NCBI GenBank assembly: GCA_026874595.1
Contig: CM049311.1
Span: forward strand, 17,569,676-17,633,675
Direction of reading: 5' to 3'
DNA from: Sipunculus nudus
Taxonomy: Eukaryota > Annelida > Sipuncula > Golfingiida > Sipunculidae
DNA: 64,000 nucleotides
Positions 33,955 through 46,532 of the stretch are shown in pieces (position 1 is the first letter of the stretch; each line of letters starts with the position of its first letter). The position numbers and the translations under genes are program-made. The notes below the pieces were generated by a model. It was not told where the DNA came from. It did no database searches and saw nothing but the letters and a program-made list of their open reading frames with translations.

Positions 33955-34884
33955 TGTTACGGAACCTTATAACAACAGATCACGTAGTCGTGACAAGCAT
34001 AAATTTTGTTGCGGAGATAATTTTTAAAAAAATTGTGTAACAGTAGGCAGCGTGAAATGTCTAGGGGATTGAATAAAGAAGTCAGTGGGTTTTTTTTTTT
34101 AACAAATAATTATAATTAATTCTTAAAACAACCCTAACATTTCAATACACTAAATCAATACAATTACACAGTACAACAGAATAACAATAAATCAATAAAA
34201 TTACAAAGAATAATAAATAAAGTGTACAGTACCAGAGTGTCCGGATCCTGGGCTTTGATTCTGGATACCACCTCTGTAACAGCTCAACAGATCCTTTAAA
34301 ACATCAATCTGTTGTAATCCAAACGTTTATTTCTGGCAATAATCCCAAAGGCAAACTGAAGACTGAATAAAATCTGTCACTAAGTTCGAAGAATATCTAT
34401 AAGTGCTGCAATTATCGGAAAGGTCCACAAACTGACTCACACTCTTCCGAGTCCGCTGGAATATTTTTCTCTCATCTATCCTGGCTCCAAACACAGCCCC
34501 TATATATAATTTTTTCATCCGAAAATTCTAGAAATTGTAAACTCCATAGAACAATACGCACGTTACAGGAACAGACTTGACACATCTAGAACAATGAACG
34601 CTTTGTTTCTTCACTTCAGACCTAACACGTGGGCCGGGCCAACTCGCACGTCTCCCATGGCAACGAACTATGCTTTCGCTACACAGACACCTGGAAGACT
34701 CCTGTGCACAATAAACCAGGGCCCGCCCAACACGAAGAAGAATGCCAACAGCGCATATTAAAAGAAACACCTGTAAAATAGTTATCTGTTTATATCTATG
34801 TATTTCATTTCTTATTTTTCGGATCAATTCTCCATACCTTACCCAGCACGAATATAAGGGAAACCAGAATGTTGACACGGAACA
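33955..34884 (-). mobile_element. solo LTR (copy B), 930 bp, inverted
   Basis: On the minus strand it begins TGTTCCGTGTCAACATTCTG and ends GGTTCCGTAACA. It parallels copy A (26117-26952) along its length: near 34380-34440 it carries the reverse complement of the 'cttatagatattcttcgaac' block, and near 33960-34020 the 'acagatcacgtagtcgtgac' block. No target duplication was seen. It has no adjacent internal genes. Confidence 0.65.
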
Positions 34885-35539
34885 GTGGTTATTTCGAATT
34901 TCGCGTTGTTCTTGAGTTTATCACCTAGCATATATTGCATGGATTCTGTATGTCGTTTGGGACTGAAGATGTGTATACACAGAAAGAATACATTTGCCAA
35001 AGGCACTTGTGTACATTAGAATCACTCACTGAGGCGCATCAGCTGTACTAGCTGTTGCATTGTTAATATAACAAGCAATAACATAATATTTGCATGAAGT
35101 ATATAAGACTTGATCTTCGCTGAACGATTCCAAGAGAGAATGGAATTTACAAGTATTCATCCAAAAAAGACTCGGAACTGTTCAAAGTGTTCACGAACTC
35201 TCTATAACAAATGACAAATTATATATTTAGGTCCATTCATATGCTAATGCTTTTCGGCTGTTGCACATTTTTTTCACATGTTGGTCTTTACAACTGTATA
35301 AAAATGTGTTCCTTTAAAAAACGTGTTTGCATTTCAACTGAAAGGATTTTCCATAATAAAAGGATACAAATATAAACATAATTTTCAGATATGATCCTTA
35401 CAGTTACTCAATTTCCATGAAAAAAGCGGTTATAATGTTTCATATTATATGTCAAAACTGCTTCCGTTAATATGGACAGATGGTCTGTGCTTTGTTTATC
35501 CTAGACGTATGATAAGACTGTATTCTAAAATAAACATGC
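34885..35539. other. gene-free intergenic stretch
   Basis: No recognisable gene or repeat. Confidence 0.5.
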
Positions 35540-35725
35540 ATTGAAGGTTCTAGAAGTACCGTTCACCTTGGGTTCGACCAAGCACCTTTCAAGGTTCCCC
35601 ACTCAGTCCACTATATGAAGAACCTTGGAGGGTTCCTCTCAGAACCTCTGAAGAAGCTATAGATTGAACCTTACTGGTTCAATAAAAGAACCCTTGGGAG
35701 GTTCCAAAAAGAACCTTTTTTTGAA
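35540..35725. repeat. GGTTC/GAACC palindrome-rich MITE-like fragment
   Basis: GGTTC and GAACC alternate about a dozen times (aaggttctagaag, gaaccttggagggttcc, agaacccttgggaggttcc, aaaagaacctttttttg). This density of one short inverted motif is typical of subterminal DNA of non-autonomous transposons. Confidence 0.5.
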
Positions 35726-37670
35726 AATTATGATGGATAACCTCATGTATGCCGATGAAGTAAAAGAGTCCGTTTTAACAAGTCACTTGTTTGCCAGTCA
35801 CAAGTAAATATAATTGATTCATTTTGCCTTATATCAGTGAACGGTATATAATGAGGGTCAAAGGTCAGACTGCGGAGATTCGGGGAGGGCTAAATGTACG
35901 AGATCATATTGACAATCTGACATCTCGGTATGTTTGTCATGCCAGATGTATGCACGATATCCACGTGATTGCGACCGTCATTTACATGACATTCATTTTC
36001 TTCCACATTCATTCAGTGGGACGATTTATATTATCCAAATGTCGACCTAGTAACAGTTATTGTGACGTGTTTAACAGGGTTTAAGAAAAAGAAGGGGACA
36101 TCCCGGGAGGACTTATTAGAAAACCAAATAAGGGTCCCCATGTCCGGAAAGGGGGAAACCCTTTGTTGCGGCTTTAAAGGGGGTGTCCGGCCCCTGAACC
36201 TCCAACCACCCCACCCCCCTGAATCCGCTTCTGTGTTTGATGTGTTGACTATTGTTTAGGTTTTTATAATATGCTAAGAATGAAGGACATCTAGATATGA
36301 TAACATTTTTTTTCCATATCATGGTTTGGTTACATATAGCTACAGGAATGTAACGCAAATAAATCATATATAATTGTTCTTTCTTTATGGTATAACAGAG
36401 ACGTAGGTGGAGTGTTTACCCTGTAAACTTGGTCAGATCTGACCAAAGTGGTTCAAACCCCGATATTTGGCGTTCAGCATAAAGACATGCAAAAATGCAA
36501 ACATAATACGCATAATAAAGTTGTTTTGAGTCAGTAAGGGCATGAATAATAACTTAATGTTCAGTATGTATGAAAATATTAGCACATACACTAAAGAAAC
36601 CAGATATTTGTTACCTCCCTCGGCTCTAGTCTTTATAACCTTTTGGAACGGCTTAGGAGGGTCTGTTCTTGGGCGACGTCTTGGGCATCAATGAAGGAAC
36701 CATGATCTATCGGGATTATTTTTTTTGTAATTTGCACAGATCCCCAATTTATTTGCACGAGATTCCGATATGGGTTGTGTCGTATCTCCGCCGCTGATGT
36801 TCGGACCCCATCCCTTAACGGAGGCTTACACACAGATTACAAAGAGCTGCCCGGTCGACTGAGCACGACCCAGTCATGCACTGCAAACAGGATTCTCGTA
36901 TAAAACAGACTTCAACCGTTACGTTTATCCATTCCTTGTATTTTCCTATTCCATGTACTTGAGAATTTCCCTTGGGTGGTACATTAATATAATTATATTT
37001 CACTTCTGGAAATCTAAGGAAAATCCAACAGACTATAGTTCAGTGAAAAACACCTCACTTGGCTGCGGCTGTTGGCGACTAATTGCGAACGGCATTTGCG
37101 AGCGAGCTTCAAACAATTTTCGTGCGTCATTTTTTTCTAAAAAAGGTCACAGAGGTGTATCGAATCCTTTTGAATTTAGTTTCCATGAATCAGAAAATGT
37201 GAGAAATATGAGACAACTTTGTGAGGGGTCGGCGACCTTTGAAACTCAATTGTGACAGATTGGAGACAAAGAAAACAGGTTTTCCCTAAAGCAGGCTTTG
37301 CCTAAAAAATTGACAAAATTCTCGCACGAATGTCGCGGGAATGTGAATTCCAGGCGAACTTTAGACCAGGGTTCGCACGGAGTTCGTGTGACGTTTATAC
37401 GTGTCAATTCAGTGTGAATCCCAGTGGAAATTTTCGCTAATTATCGGATCTTCTCACAATTTTGTATATCTTAATTTGTAGTCAAGTGTAGCAGCTCAGT
37501 GAGATCGGGGATAACAAATGTTTGAGAACAAAGAACAAAGGTACGTGGTACATGGCACGTGATATGCGTCATGAAGAGAACTACATTTCCTTGTTATGGT
37601 ATTTGATCGACATTTAAAAGTGCGATAAAGGTAAGCTAGTCTAGTTTAACATCCCAAGCGGTTCACAGAG
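35726..37670. other. gene-free intergenic stretch
   Basis: Contains a GC-richer patch at 36080-36230 (ggggacatcccgggagga ... ccaccccacccccctgaatc) that resembles a dispersed repeat. No gene is supportable. Confidence 0.45.
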
Positions 37671-37671
37671 T

Positions 37672-38045
37672 ATCAGGGGCGTCTATATAGGGTGATGGGA
37701 GAATATGTCCTCCCAACTTTTAGTAGGGGGCGGGTGGTCAATGTAATTACCCCCAATATTCAAAGAATAATATCAATATAATTCAAATAAATATATTACT
37801 AAATAGAATTATGGACTTTGCTTCCATTTATGAGTGAACTATGAAATATTATATTTAAACCTGGAAAGAATTAACTTATACTGGAAACATAATACCTATT
37901 TTTCTAAAACCTTTTAATTAATTGCAAAATATTTGAAACGTGGTTTAGTATATATATATATTATATTTATATTATATGTGTATGTGTCTGTGCAAGTCAT
38001 CTCCCCCATCCCCCACTTTGGAAGAAAAATTGACGCCACTGCAGT
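37672..38045. repeat. dispersed repeat family, copy 1
   Basis: Starts 'aggggcgtctatatagggtg', continues with 'gtcaatgtaattacccccaa', an AT-rich body with a short TA tract (37955-37965), and ends 'cccccactttggaag...gacgccactgcag'. The same order of blocks recurs at 48311-48630. Possible MITE or SINE family. Confidence 0.5.
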
Positions 38046-38672
38046 GAAAGTTTAAGAAAAAGGTACATTCCTGATAGGTTAAGACAACTAACCTGCATGT
38101 CTCAGACTAGCTGCATATGTATGCGGCGTTACCTTCGTCTTACTTCGGTCAAGGCCCCTTGTTAGACCCGGTTCTGGGGCTAGCCTCAGACATGCCCAAG
38201 ATACCCTGTCGGCCTAGTAATGTCAGCAGTCAAAATAGTAGAATAATAATCAATTCCTTAAAGAACGACGAAGTGAACAAAAATGTTGACCAGTACGAGA
38301 TATTCATCAGAGGCTGATTTTTTGTGTGTGCGGGGTAGGGGGGGGGGCAGGAGAGGCTACCCCCTACTCTTAGAAAAAAAGTTTTTTTACAAAACCTTAA
38401 TGGTTCCAACTAGCACTAGACACAACAAGAATTTATCAAAATTATGAAAACCTAATAATCTGGAATATGTGTAGTTAATTGAGTATTCGTAAACAATAAA
38501 ATACATACATAAATTCTACTGAAATGTTAAGAGTTGTTTTGTTTGGTTCCAAGAAATTATGGCATCCGAGCACAGCGCCCGACTTGGCATCTGCCCTGCC
38601 ATCCGACTTTGCATCCGAGCTTAGTCCGTACCGGTATGTCAGTATGTCTAGTTCACTAAGTTTTATGTGAAA

Positions 38673-38751
38673 CCTTGGCCTCAATTACCCATTTAAAAGA
38701 AATGGCATTGACCCTGGCCTCAATTACCCATTTAAAAGAAATGGCATTGAC
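38673..38751. repeat. 39-bp tandem duplication
   Basis: The segment cttggcctcaattaccca-tttaaaagaaatggcattgac is present twice in direct succession, with nearly no differences, indicating a recent duplication. Confidence 0.85.
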
Positions 38752-39532
38752 CTGCCATTAAGCGATATTTATAAATAGGAATAGTTAACCTACCTGTCTT
38801 ATACTTCAGAGAGCTTGTCATAAAATTGCGTCAGTGCTAATAATATATGTAGATATAACTAGATCAAGGTCTTAATCTGAGACAGCGACAAAATATAGAG
38901 AGGGGGCATGGAGTGTGTTTAAGATATTTATCCTTCTAAAATTGCACATGGGCTCCCTTCATTCACTGTTATCCCAATACCGTATTAACGACTTTTCATT
39001 AGTTGCTGAAAGTTATCTGACCATATATCCCATTTTTGTCTATATTATAATTGACTTCGGCAGCAGTTAGCCGATTTGATGCAACGTACTGGTGGGAATG
39101 TATGTTTTTGGTCCTGAAGAGCCTGCCAAGTGTGCCCTATGGGGGTCGGTTTCTATATTTAACCATTTATCCTTTGGAACTCAACATAAATTAACCAAGT
39201 CTTACTCGCCAATTGAGACCTATACCGCACTTATCCTCCCAAAGTCCAGACTGTCCCAACACAAAAATTGGTATTGTGTCATGCAGAGAACATAATTTGA
39301 ATGATGACCATAGCAGGGAACAAAACGATTGTAACATTTGTATCTGATTTGATGTGATTTAAGAAGATGGCATTAATGCATATCCAACCAGTCACTGATA
39401 AAAGTGTATTGCGTGTATTTAATTGCTTAAGAATAACATAGCGAGGGGCGAAGGAATTATACAGTGGGTTTAATTTAATTTTTTATAGAGCCTTACTTTT
39501 ACTTTGAACTGATTCAGGAGAGATGTTTCGTT
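38752..39532. other. gene-free intergenic stretch
   Basis: No recognisable gene or repeat. Confidence 0.5.
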
Positions 39533-40478
39533 TAGAATAGAATAGAATAGAATAGAATAAGTTTATTCAGGAAAAGGCCTCAGGCCCAAAGATCTAAAAA
39601 AGAAACATTAACATAGTAATACAATATAAATATCAAATTGTCATTTTAACAAAACATGATCAAATAATACAATAAAAATATCCAATTATAAATCAGGTTA
39701 TCAATCTGCCATCAATGGTCCAAGGTTAATACTTAATAAATTAATTATCCAATGATTGTTCTCTCTTTCTAAATGAATGATACACAAATGCTGCAACACT
39801 AGCTATCTCACATGGTTCCTTAAAATTTAAAAGTTTCTTTAAATTGTGTTTATTTGGTTCTAGTAAATCGGCTCTTAAGTACTTAGCTCTCAGGTCTACA
39901 TACATAGGACATTAAAGCGTGAAGTTACTATCATCTTCTAATACGTTAAATCCCCTTTTAAAACAATACAAACAAATTCTTTCTTCTTTTGCTGTTCCCT
40001 GATGTCTGCCAGTTTCAATGGATAATTTATTGAACATGGTAATTTAGCAAGTGCCTGTCTATGACCTTTGTTGGGAACACATGAAATATACTTCCCTGCT
40101 GTCAGCATTGATTTAAAAGACTAATAGAAATCCAACTTGTTTCATAAGGTTATATCTTCTTGCCATTCTTGCATTGCTATATCCTTTAGCCTCTGTTTGA
40201 AATTTGTTATTAAAATGTTGCTATTTCCCACAGACTGTGCTAACCAAACATAACCAAAGCCTGTTTCAAACAATAATATTCATATAAGGGTTGCCGAATT
40301 TATTTTCCCTGCTCATCTAACCTTACCATCGATTTTTATAGGTACCTTGGGTATCTTTTGTCTGCCATTTTTAATATCTATAACAAGTACTAAATGCATT
40401 TTATTGAATAAGTTACAAAAAGAGGATACCGTCCATAGTTTCCTTGTGCCGCTAAATTTGCAGTGTTAATTTCCACAT

Positions 40479-41760
40479 TTAACACATAAAAAATTCAATG
40501 TATACTCTTTCGATTATTTCTATTGTAATAAACCCAAATAACTTGCTTCCATAAATCAAAATAGGTACTACCAAGGTATCAAATAAATAAAACAAATGTT
40601 TCACACTTAACTGCTTACATTCTTTGTGCAAATACTTTATAACACATATAGCTTTGTTTGCTCGCATAACCTGTTGTTTCTGTGTTTTATTCCAAGATAA
40701 CCTGTTAGAAAAAACAATACCGAGATATTTGTAATATGGTACAACATCAAGCCTTTTTCCCTCCGATATACCATCTTTCTACCTTTTCAGTGTACCACCT
40801 TTTCTAAAGACCATGATTTTAGTTTAATCAAGATTTATCTACCAACTCTATCACTTAAACTTACAATATCATCTGCAAACATCAGTGTTATAATATTTGG
40901 GAGATGTTCGTCTATATAAATTCCGTTACAATCTGAAGTATGCAAAGTATCAAAATATTTCTTTTATAAACAGGGAGAATAACAGCGGACTAACCATATA
41001 GCCTTGTCTTGTTCCCATAGAACAGTTAAAGTATTCAGATAACTCATTTCCTGCTAGCACACATGATTTCACTTTCGAGTACATGGATTTAAAAACTTTA
41101 AGCATTTTACCATTTATCCCAGATTTCATTAGTACATACCATAAAAAGTCATGTAGTACACTGTCAAAAGCTGTTGAGAAGTCAATATATATGCAGTTAA
41201 ACCTGCCTCCCCTTTTTAATAAATATTTTTGTGCTAAAGCTTGCAATACAAAGGCATTAACTATGGTACTATATCCCTTCCTGTAGCTTGCTGGAGATTC
41301 ACTTATAATATTTAAATTTTCTACATAAGTAACTAACCTATAGTACAATATTTTCATGAATATTTTACAAGAACATCCAATAATGAAATATCTCTATAAT
41401 TTTTGGGGTCTGTCACTACCCCTTTCTTATGCAATGGATATATAACAGCTTTACTCCAAGCTTCTGGAAACATACCTGTTTGTAATATCTTGTTATATAG
41501 AGTTTCAAGCGAAAAAAATCTAAGGATCATTTAATAAAATGTTCATCATCAGGACCTGGTGATTTCCCACTTTTCATCTGGTTTACTGCTTGTCTTATTT
41601 CATCCTGATCTATATAAGTACCCAGTTCCCCGCAATCAAGGTTCTCTACGAGATTACTTGAGCTGAAATCTTGAACTAGTATTCTGAAATCCTCTTGTAT
41701 TTTAGTATCATCTTTGTTAAACAGTTCCTGAAAATAATCATACCACCTGAAAGCTTCTAT
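40479..41760 (-). pseudogene. LINE reverse transcriptase, frameshifted
   Basis: K-S-P-G-P-D lies at 41548-41565. FNCIYIDFSTAFDSVLH (first catalytic Asp) and GTRQGYMVSPLLFSLFIKE are in the longest open piece (41357-40950). F-A-D-D is at 40868-40879. The C-terminal RT/thumb block VVPILIYGSKLFGF is in 40667-40479. In the RQG motif Tyr replaces the usual Cys/Asp-type residue. Several stops separate these pieces, so it is inactive. Confidence 0.85.
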
Positions 41761-42097
41761 CTAATTTGGTTTTCCGGCTGTTTTAAAGTAACGCATATTT
41801 CAACATTTCATTAATGTTCTCACCATTAAATATACAATTTATCTCAATATCTTGACATTTTTTTTCTTTTTAACATCACATACATTCTTGAAAAATTGTC
41901 TTTCTCTCCTGTATGCATTTAAACTATGTAACAATCCGGAACGTCTGTATCTATTGAGTGCTATGTTTTTGGAAATTTTAGCTGTGTGACACTCTTTATC
42001 CCACCATTTAGGTTGTGTTTTGATATTGTGATCATAATTATGTTTTTTTTTTTTTTTTGCTTACCAGCTGCAGTCAATATGTAAGTGATCAACCAAT

Positions 42098-43196
42098 TCA
42101 AGGCTTTGTTAACATTATAACTAATACACTAAAAACAGTATCCAAATGTCTTATTGATATTTCTTGGTTCAAGAGAGCTAAAATTGCATTATAATCATTT
42201 GACTTCAGTTTATACTTTATCCATGGTTCTGTCTTAATTATATTTGCTCTTATCTTAACCTCCCTATTCAACTCTAGAGCACATTTGATTGGAAAATGAT
42301 CAGAGGCATCAAAATTCAATACAGAGAATGTTTTGATGATATAAAAAAGTTCACTGCTGATAATGATATAATCAACCACAGAGACACTTTGTCATGTACT
42401 CGTTATACATGTGTATTCTCCTGATAATCAGGAGCAGCTCTGCCACTCAATAAATGTATATTAAAACTACAGCAAAGATGCTGTAGAGAAAACCCAAATT
42501 TGTTAATTTTGCAATCTTTTGATTTTCTAGACACACTAAATGTATCATTTGGATAAGCATCCTGTATTCCAACATGATCTAGATCATCACATTCAATAAA
42601 ATCATTCAAGTTTCAAAACTTGCATTAAAGTCACCCGACAATATGAAACATAAACCATCATAGTGAGATGCAATATCTATCAAATTATTCTCAAGCCTTA
42701 ATATACCGTCAGAATCACCAATATTATTATATAAAGGTGAACTTTCTGGGGCCACATAGATACATAACAATAAAATTTCCTTGTGAGAGCTGAGAGGCAT
42801 CCCATCAACAACAAGTGCAATTATATCAGTGTACTTGTGTATATTTTTAATTCTGATATTACGATCTTTTCTTATACAAACAAGGACTCCCCCTCTAGAC
42901 ATATTACCTCTTAAAATCCCATAACAGTTAAAGTCTTGAAAATAATCAAAGAACGCAGTGGGATATTTTGCCGAGGTTTCTACTATACAAAGTACATCAC
43001 ACTCTTCAATTAGCTGTATGAATCCAGGTACTTGCAATTTTGATTTTAATCCCCTAGAATTCCAACAAATAACATGTAAATTATTGTTAGTATTTTCAAA
43101 AGTGCTGTTATTGGTAACTGAAGAATAAGAATTTGGTGTGAGTGTTGAACTAACCTGTTCCTGTGGTGCAAGTGCAGTGTGAATGTCAAAATACAT
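42098..43196 (-). pseudogene. LINE endonuclease (APE-like), frameshifted
   Basis: The readable blocks are NNLHVICWNSRGLKSKLQ (start of the APE fold with catalytic Asn), DVLCIVETSAKY (catalytic Glu), GILRGNMSRGGVLVCIRKD, CFILSGDFNASFE (the GDFN catalytic block) and, after two frame changes, VDYIIISSEL and FDASDHFPIKCALE (the S-D-H block). All main catalytic blocks are present in order, across breaks near 42606 and 42390. Confidence 0.82.
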
Positions 43197-43330
43197 GGTG
43201 CTATAAGTTGACCATCATCAATATGTTGGATGCAAGTACAATCATCATCTGCAACAGAACAAAATACTTGATTAAAAAAACTGTTTTCATATTTGTCTGA
43301 GATTAAAGAAAATTGACCCTTGCCACACAC

Positions 43331-44839
43331 CTATTAAGGAGTTGTTGAATGTGTAATCATAACCTTCGAGTTAGTTTATCATCCCACTTAAACATCTGCC
43401 CTTCAATGTTCAGTTTGTCAAAAGTCAGGTATGCATCCTTGTTTTATTCTCTAGCGAGAATGTGTTTCGGTGGTATTTTCCTATTGTTTCTAACAACAGG
43501 AAAATGTCGCCGGAATACGTGCCATCTTCCTATCTGACCCATCTTAGAATGGGTTTGACCCAAATAACAGATCGGATATTAGGTCGGCCATATTTAGATG
43601 GACAATCCGTCTTAAGGGTAGGTCAGACCAAATATCCAATCATGATCTACCGATACATGATTGTGGCTTTGATACAAATTATAACAAGAAATAAATCCCT
43701 GAGTACTAAAGAACTGTTAAAGTGTATGCAGTCGGATGTATATTTATGTAATCTTGTAAAGGATTGGGTCAAATATTTCTTAATAAATATTACAATTACT
43801 TATAAAAGTGCAGTATCGTTGGCTTGTATTGAATAAAAATTCTTACAGAAGCACCCGTGTCTCAATAATTCTTGCATGGATTTCCTTGATTTTGCTATAT
43901 ATTTTGATCTTATATTTGCCCTTTGAGGTGTCCCTTTTTAGACCGACAGGTATCAAGCAAGCTGTGGGAATGGTTCCTGATAGCCTAACAATCATACATT
44001 TTTCCTCAGACCATCAATTTACTGTGTTTTAACCAGAAATAGGTGATATATATTTCTGTTGTCATAGAAAATATCAACAAATTGGCAAATTGGTTCTTCA
44101 AAATTGACTGGAAGTTGTGAATCTCAGCCCATGATGTCTCAGGTCATGCTTGGCAGCTGAGCGTCATGACCTATGGTTCACTTGTTACTAGAGTTGGCAA
44201 CACTGATATTTTTAGGCCTATCTGCTTGAGAAATCTGTAATATTTTCAGCACAATTTTCTAATATAAAATCTAATAAAGTGTAAAAGTATTTTGCCATTT
44301 TTCTATCAACACTGTAACTGGTTAGTTCTCGAGCTTATGACGTTTTATCAACTGTCCACCTGGAAATTCAGGTTTGTTTTCAGCCAACTTAAAGAGTTCG
44401 TCTCTTAACGTCTGTTACAGATATATCCTTTTTGGGAACTTCATACAAAATTTGGTAAGGAATGTTTCTTTTGGTAGCAAGGCAATTGGAAAGAGCACTT
44501 ACTCTATCCATGCTCCTATTTGCCCCGAAGCAGTAACAGGGTGGAGGCTTTCAATGAGCACGCCTAAAGACTCGCCAATGATCCGACTTGTATAAAAAAG
44601 CCAGTACCGGCCATTGTCACTTGCGCTCACTTCGTGCTTGCCAAAATGCGTTGACACAAAAACAATACCTCTTTTCACTAAAGTCACAATTCAGTGATGT
44701 TACTCGGTCCGAGGGGCCGAATTCCAACTGAATTTTTTCGTGGAAAACTCAAAGTAACATATACAAGTTTTCAATTTACTACTCACATTTCCTCTTTGAT
44801 ATTGTAGCATCCCCTTGAAATGTAATAGGTCAACATCTC
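43331..44839. other. gene-free intergenic stretch
   Basis: A 124-codon frame at 43462-43836 has no recognisable similarity, no consistent codon character and no splice context, so I do not call it. Nothing else seen. Confidence 0.45.
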
Positions 44840-45720
44840 CGCAAACATTTCCGAGCAGAGATTCCTATTTCTGACAAAATATTGGGAAAAAATCAGAGCC
44901 GAATATCGAATATAACTCAAATCAGGGATATTTGATATCTGATATTCGCATGCAAAATCGAATATCACTCATACCATGCGCATATCGAACATTACAAAAA
45001 AACAGGGATATTCAATATTCGCATGCTAACAAAAAATAATCAGTCATAGCAGGCAACATCGAATATCACTCAATCAAGGATATTCAATATTCGCATGCTA
45101 ACATAAAATAACTATTATATCATACGAAAATCGAATATCACACAAATCAGGGATATTCGAAATTCGATATTCGCCTGCAAAATCGAATATCAATCATACC
45201 ATGCAAATATCAAATATCACTGAAATTCGGGAAATTCGACATTCGCATGCGGATATCGAATATCACTCTGATCAGGGATATTCAATATTAAATATTCGCA
45301 TGCAAAATAGAATATCAATCATACCATGCGAATTTAGAACACCACACCATAAATTAATGATATTCGATAATCGCACGCAGTTCGCACGCAAAACTTGAAA
45401 CTTTTATTCGAAGGGACCTGTCGAAGCCGACCAGCTTAGTTGCAGACGGTTAAACGCAGGAACAAAAACATGTTTTCCAAGGTTCTGTTCATGTAGCGCG
45501 AGGTGCCTGTGGAGGTCAGACATGTGACAAGATAAAGTATCCAGAGTGAATCTGATGCCCCTTTGACAAAACTTTTCGTGTTTTGCGCCCGAACTTCGTG
45601 CGATGATCGAATATCGAATGTCACTAATTTATATGTATATGAATATTCCTGATTTGAGTGATATTCGAAATTTGCCTGCGAATATCGAATTTGAAACTTC
45701 ACCACCGTTTCGACAATTCT
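44840..45720. repeat. GAATAT/GATATTC array with an inverted arm
   Basis: Seven or eight units of about 60-75 bp follow the pattern 'cgaatatcactcaaatcagg' then 'gatattc.atattcgcatgc' from 44890 to 45380. After a 200-bp spacer a unit in opposite orientation appears at 45605-45690 ('cctgatttgagtgatattcg'). The arrangement looks like a MITE with repetitive inverted arms. Confidence 0.7.
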
Positions 45721-45858
45721 GTTCATCATCCAGGAACACTCCCCAGTTTTCATGTCGGTTCATGTTGGTTTCATGTCATGAAGAGTTCCTAACGGCAACA
45801 CAGTGTTCCTGAGTACGGGCCGAACACTTGTCGATCAAAAGTTATTTTGTGCCAGACT

Positions 45859-45861
<3 letters not shown>

Positions 45862-45919
<58 letters not shown>

Positions 45920-45924
45920 TTTAA

Positions 45925-45961
<37 letters not shown>
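45862..45961. repeat. (TA)n followed by (TTA)n microsatellite
   Basis: TA tract to about 45916, then a T-rich spacer and a TTA tract at 45928-45961. Confidence 0.95.
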
Positions 45962-46477
45962 GTGCTTCAGTACTAGCGTGTAGGATTGGTTTGTATGGAC
46001 CTTGATGTGGTCTTTGCATGCAAGGCCCAGCCACGGGTGTCGGGCCACTTGGATTTTCATCGTGGTTGGGAATAAATGCTTGTGAATATCGTTGTGTAGA
46101 TGGTCTGAAATCTCGCGAGATTTATTGTGTAGATTTTGAGTGGAGGAAACCATTATAATCAAACCGTCCTTGGACGTGTGTCGGTTTTTAGATAAGTCGT
46201 GCGTGATTCCTTCTCACCTTGTGGTTTGATAATAGTAGCTAAACGTCACTAAAGGATATCTCAGTCCAAAAGTACTGTATACATTAATATCATAAGTGAC
46301 TAGATAAATCTGACCTCTTTGTTAGCATGGCGTACATTATAGAACCGTTCCAATAGACCTACTAACACCTGATCGTTGAGCTTAAAAAATGTTGGAAGGT
46401 TGGAGCTTCGTTAAGACTTTCTACCCGAAAGTGATCAGAGTTTGGACAACACTTTTTATAAGCACACATACACGCAG

Positions 46478-46532
<55 letters not shown>

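Larger units (their letters stand above)
39533..43330 (-). mobile_element. APE-type non-LTR retrotransposon (jockey/CR1/I-like), degenerate
   Basis: On the minus strand: endonuclease (43196-42098), reverse transcriptase (about 41760-40479) and a 3' end with AATAAA followed by an ATTCT pentanucleotide tail (39533-39558 read on plus as GAATA repeats). The 3' microsatellite tail instead of poly(A) is typical of several non-L1 LINE clades. Frameshifts break the ORF into at least six pieces. It is the second LINE in the window and differs from the Tx1/L1-like element at 10430-14042 in both RT motifs and tail. Confidence 0.85.

Noticed and set aside
43462-43836. 124-codon ORF
   Set aside because: No recognisable motif, no signal peptide and no splice or promoter context; likely chance.
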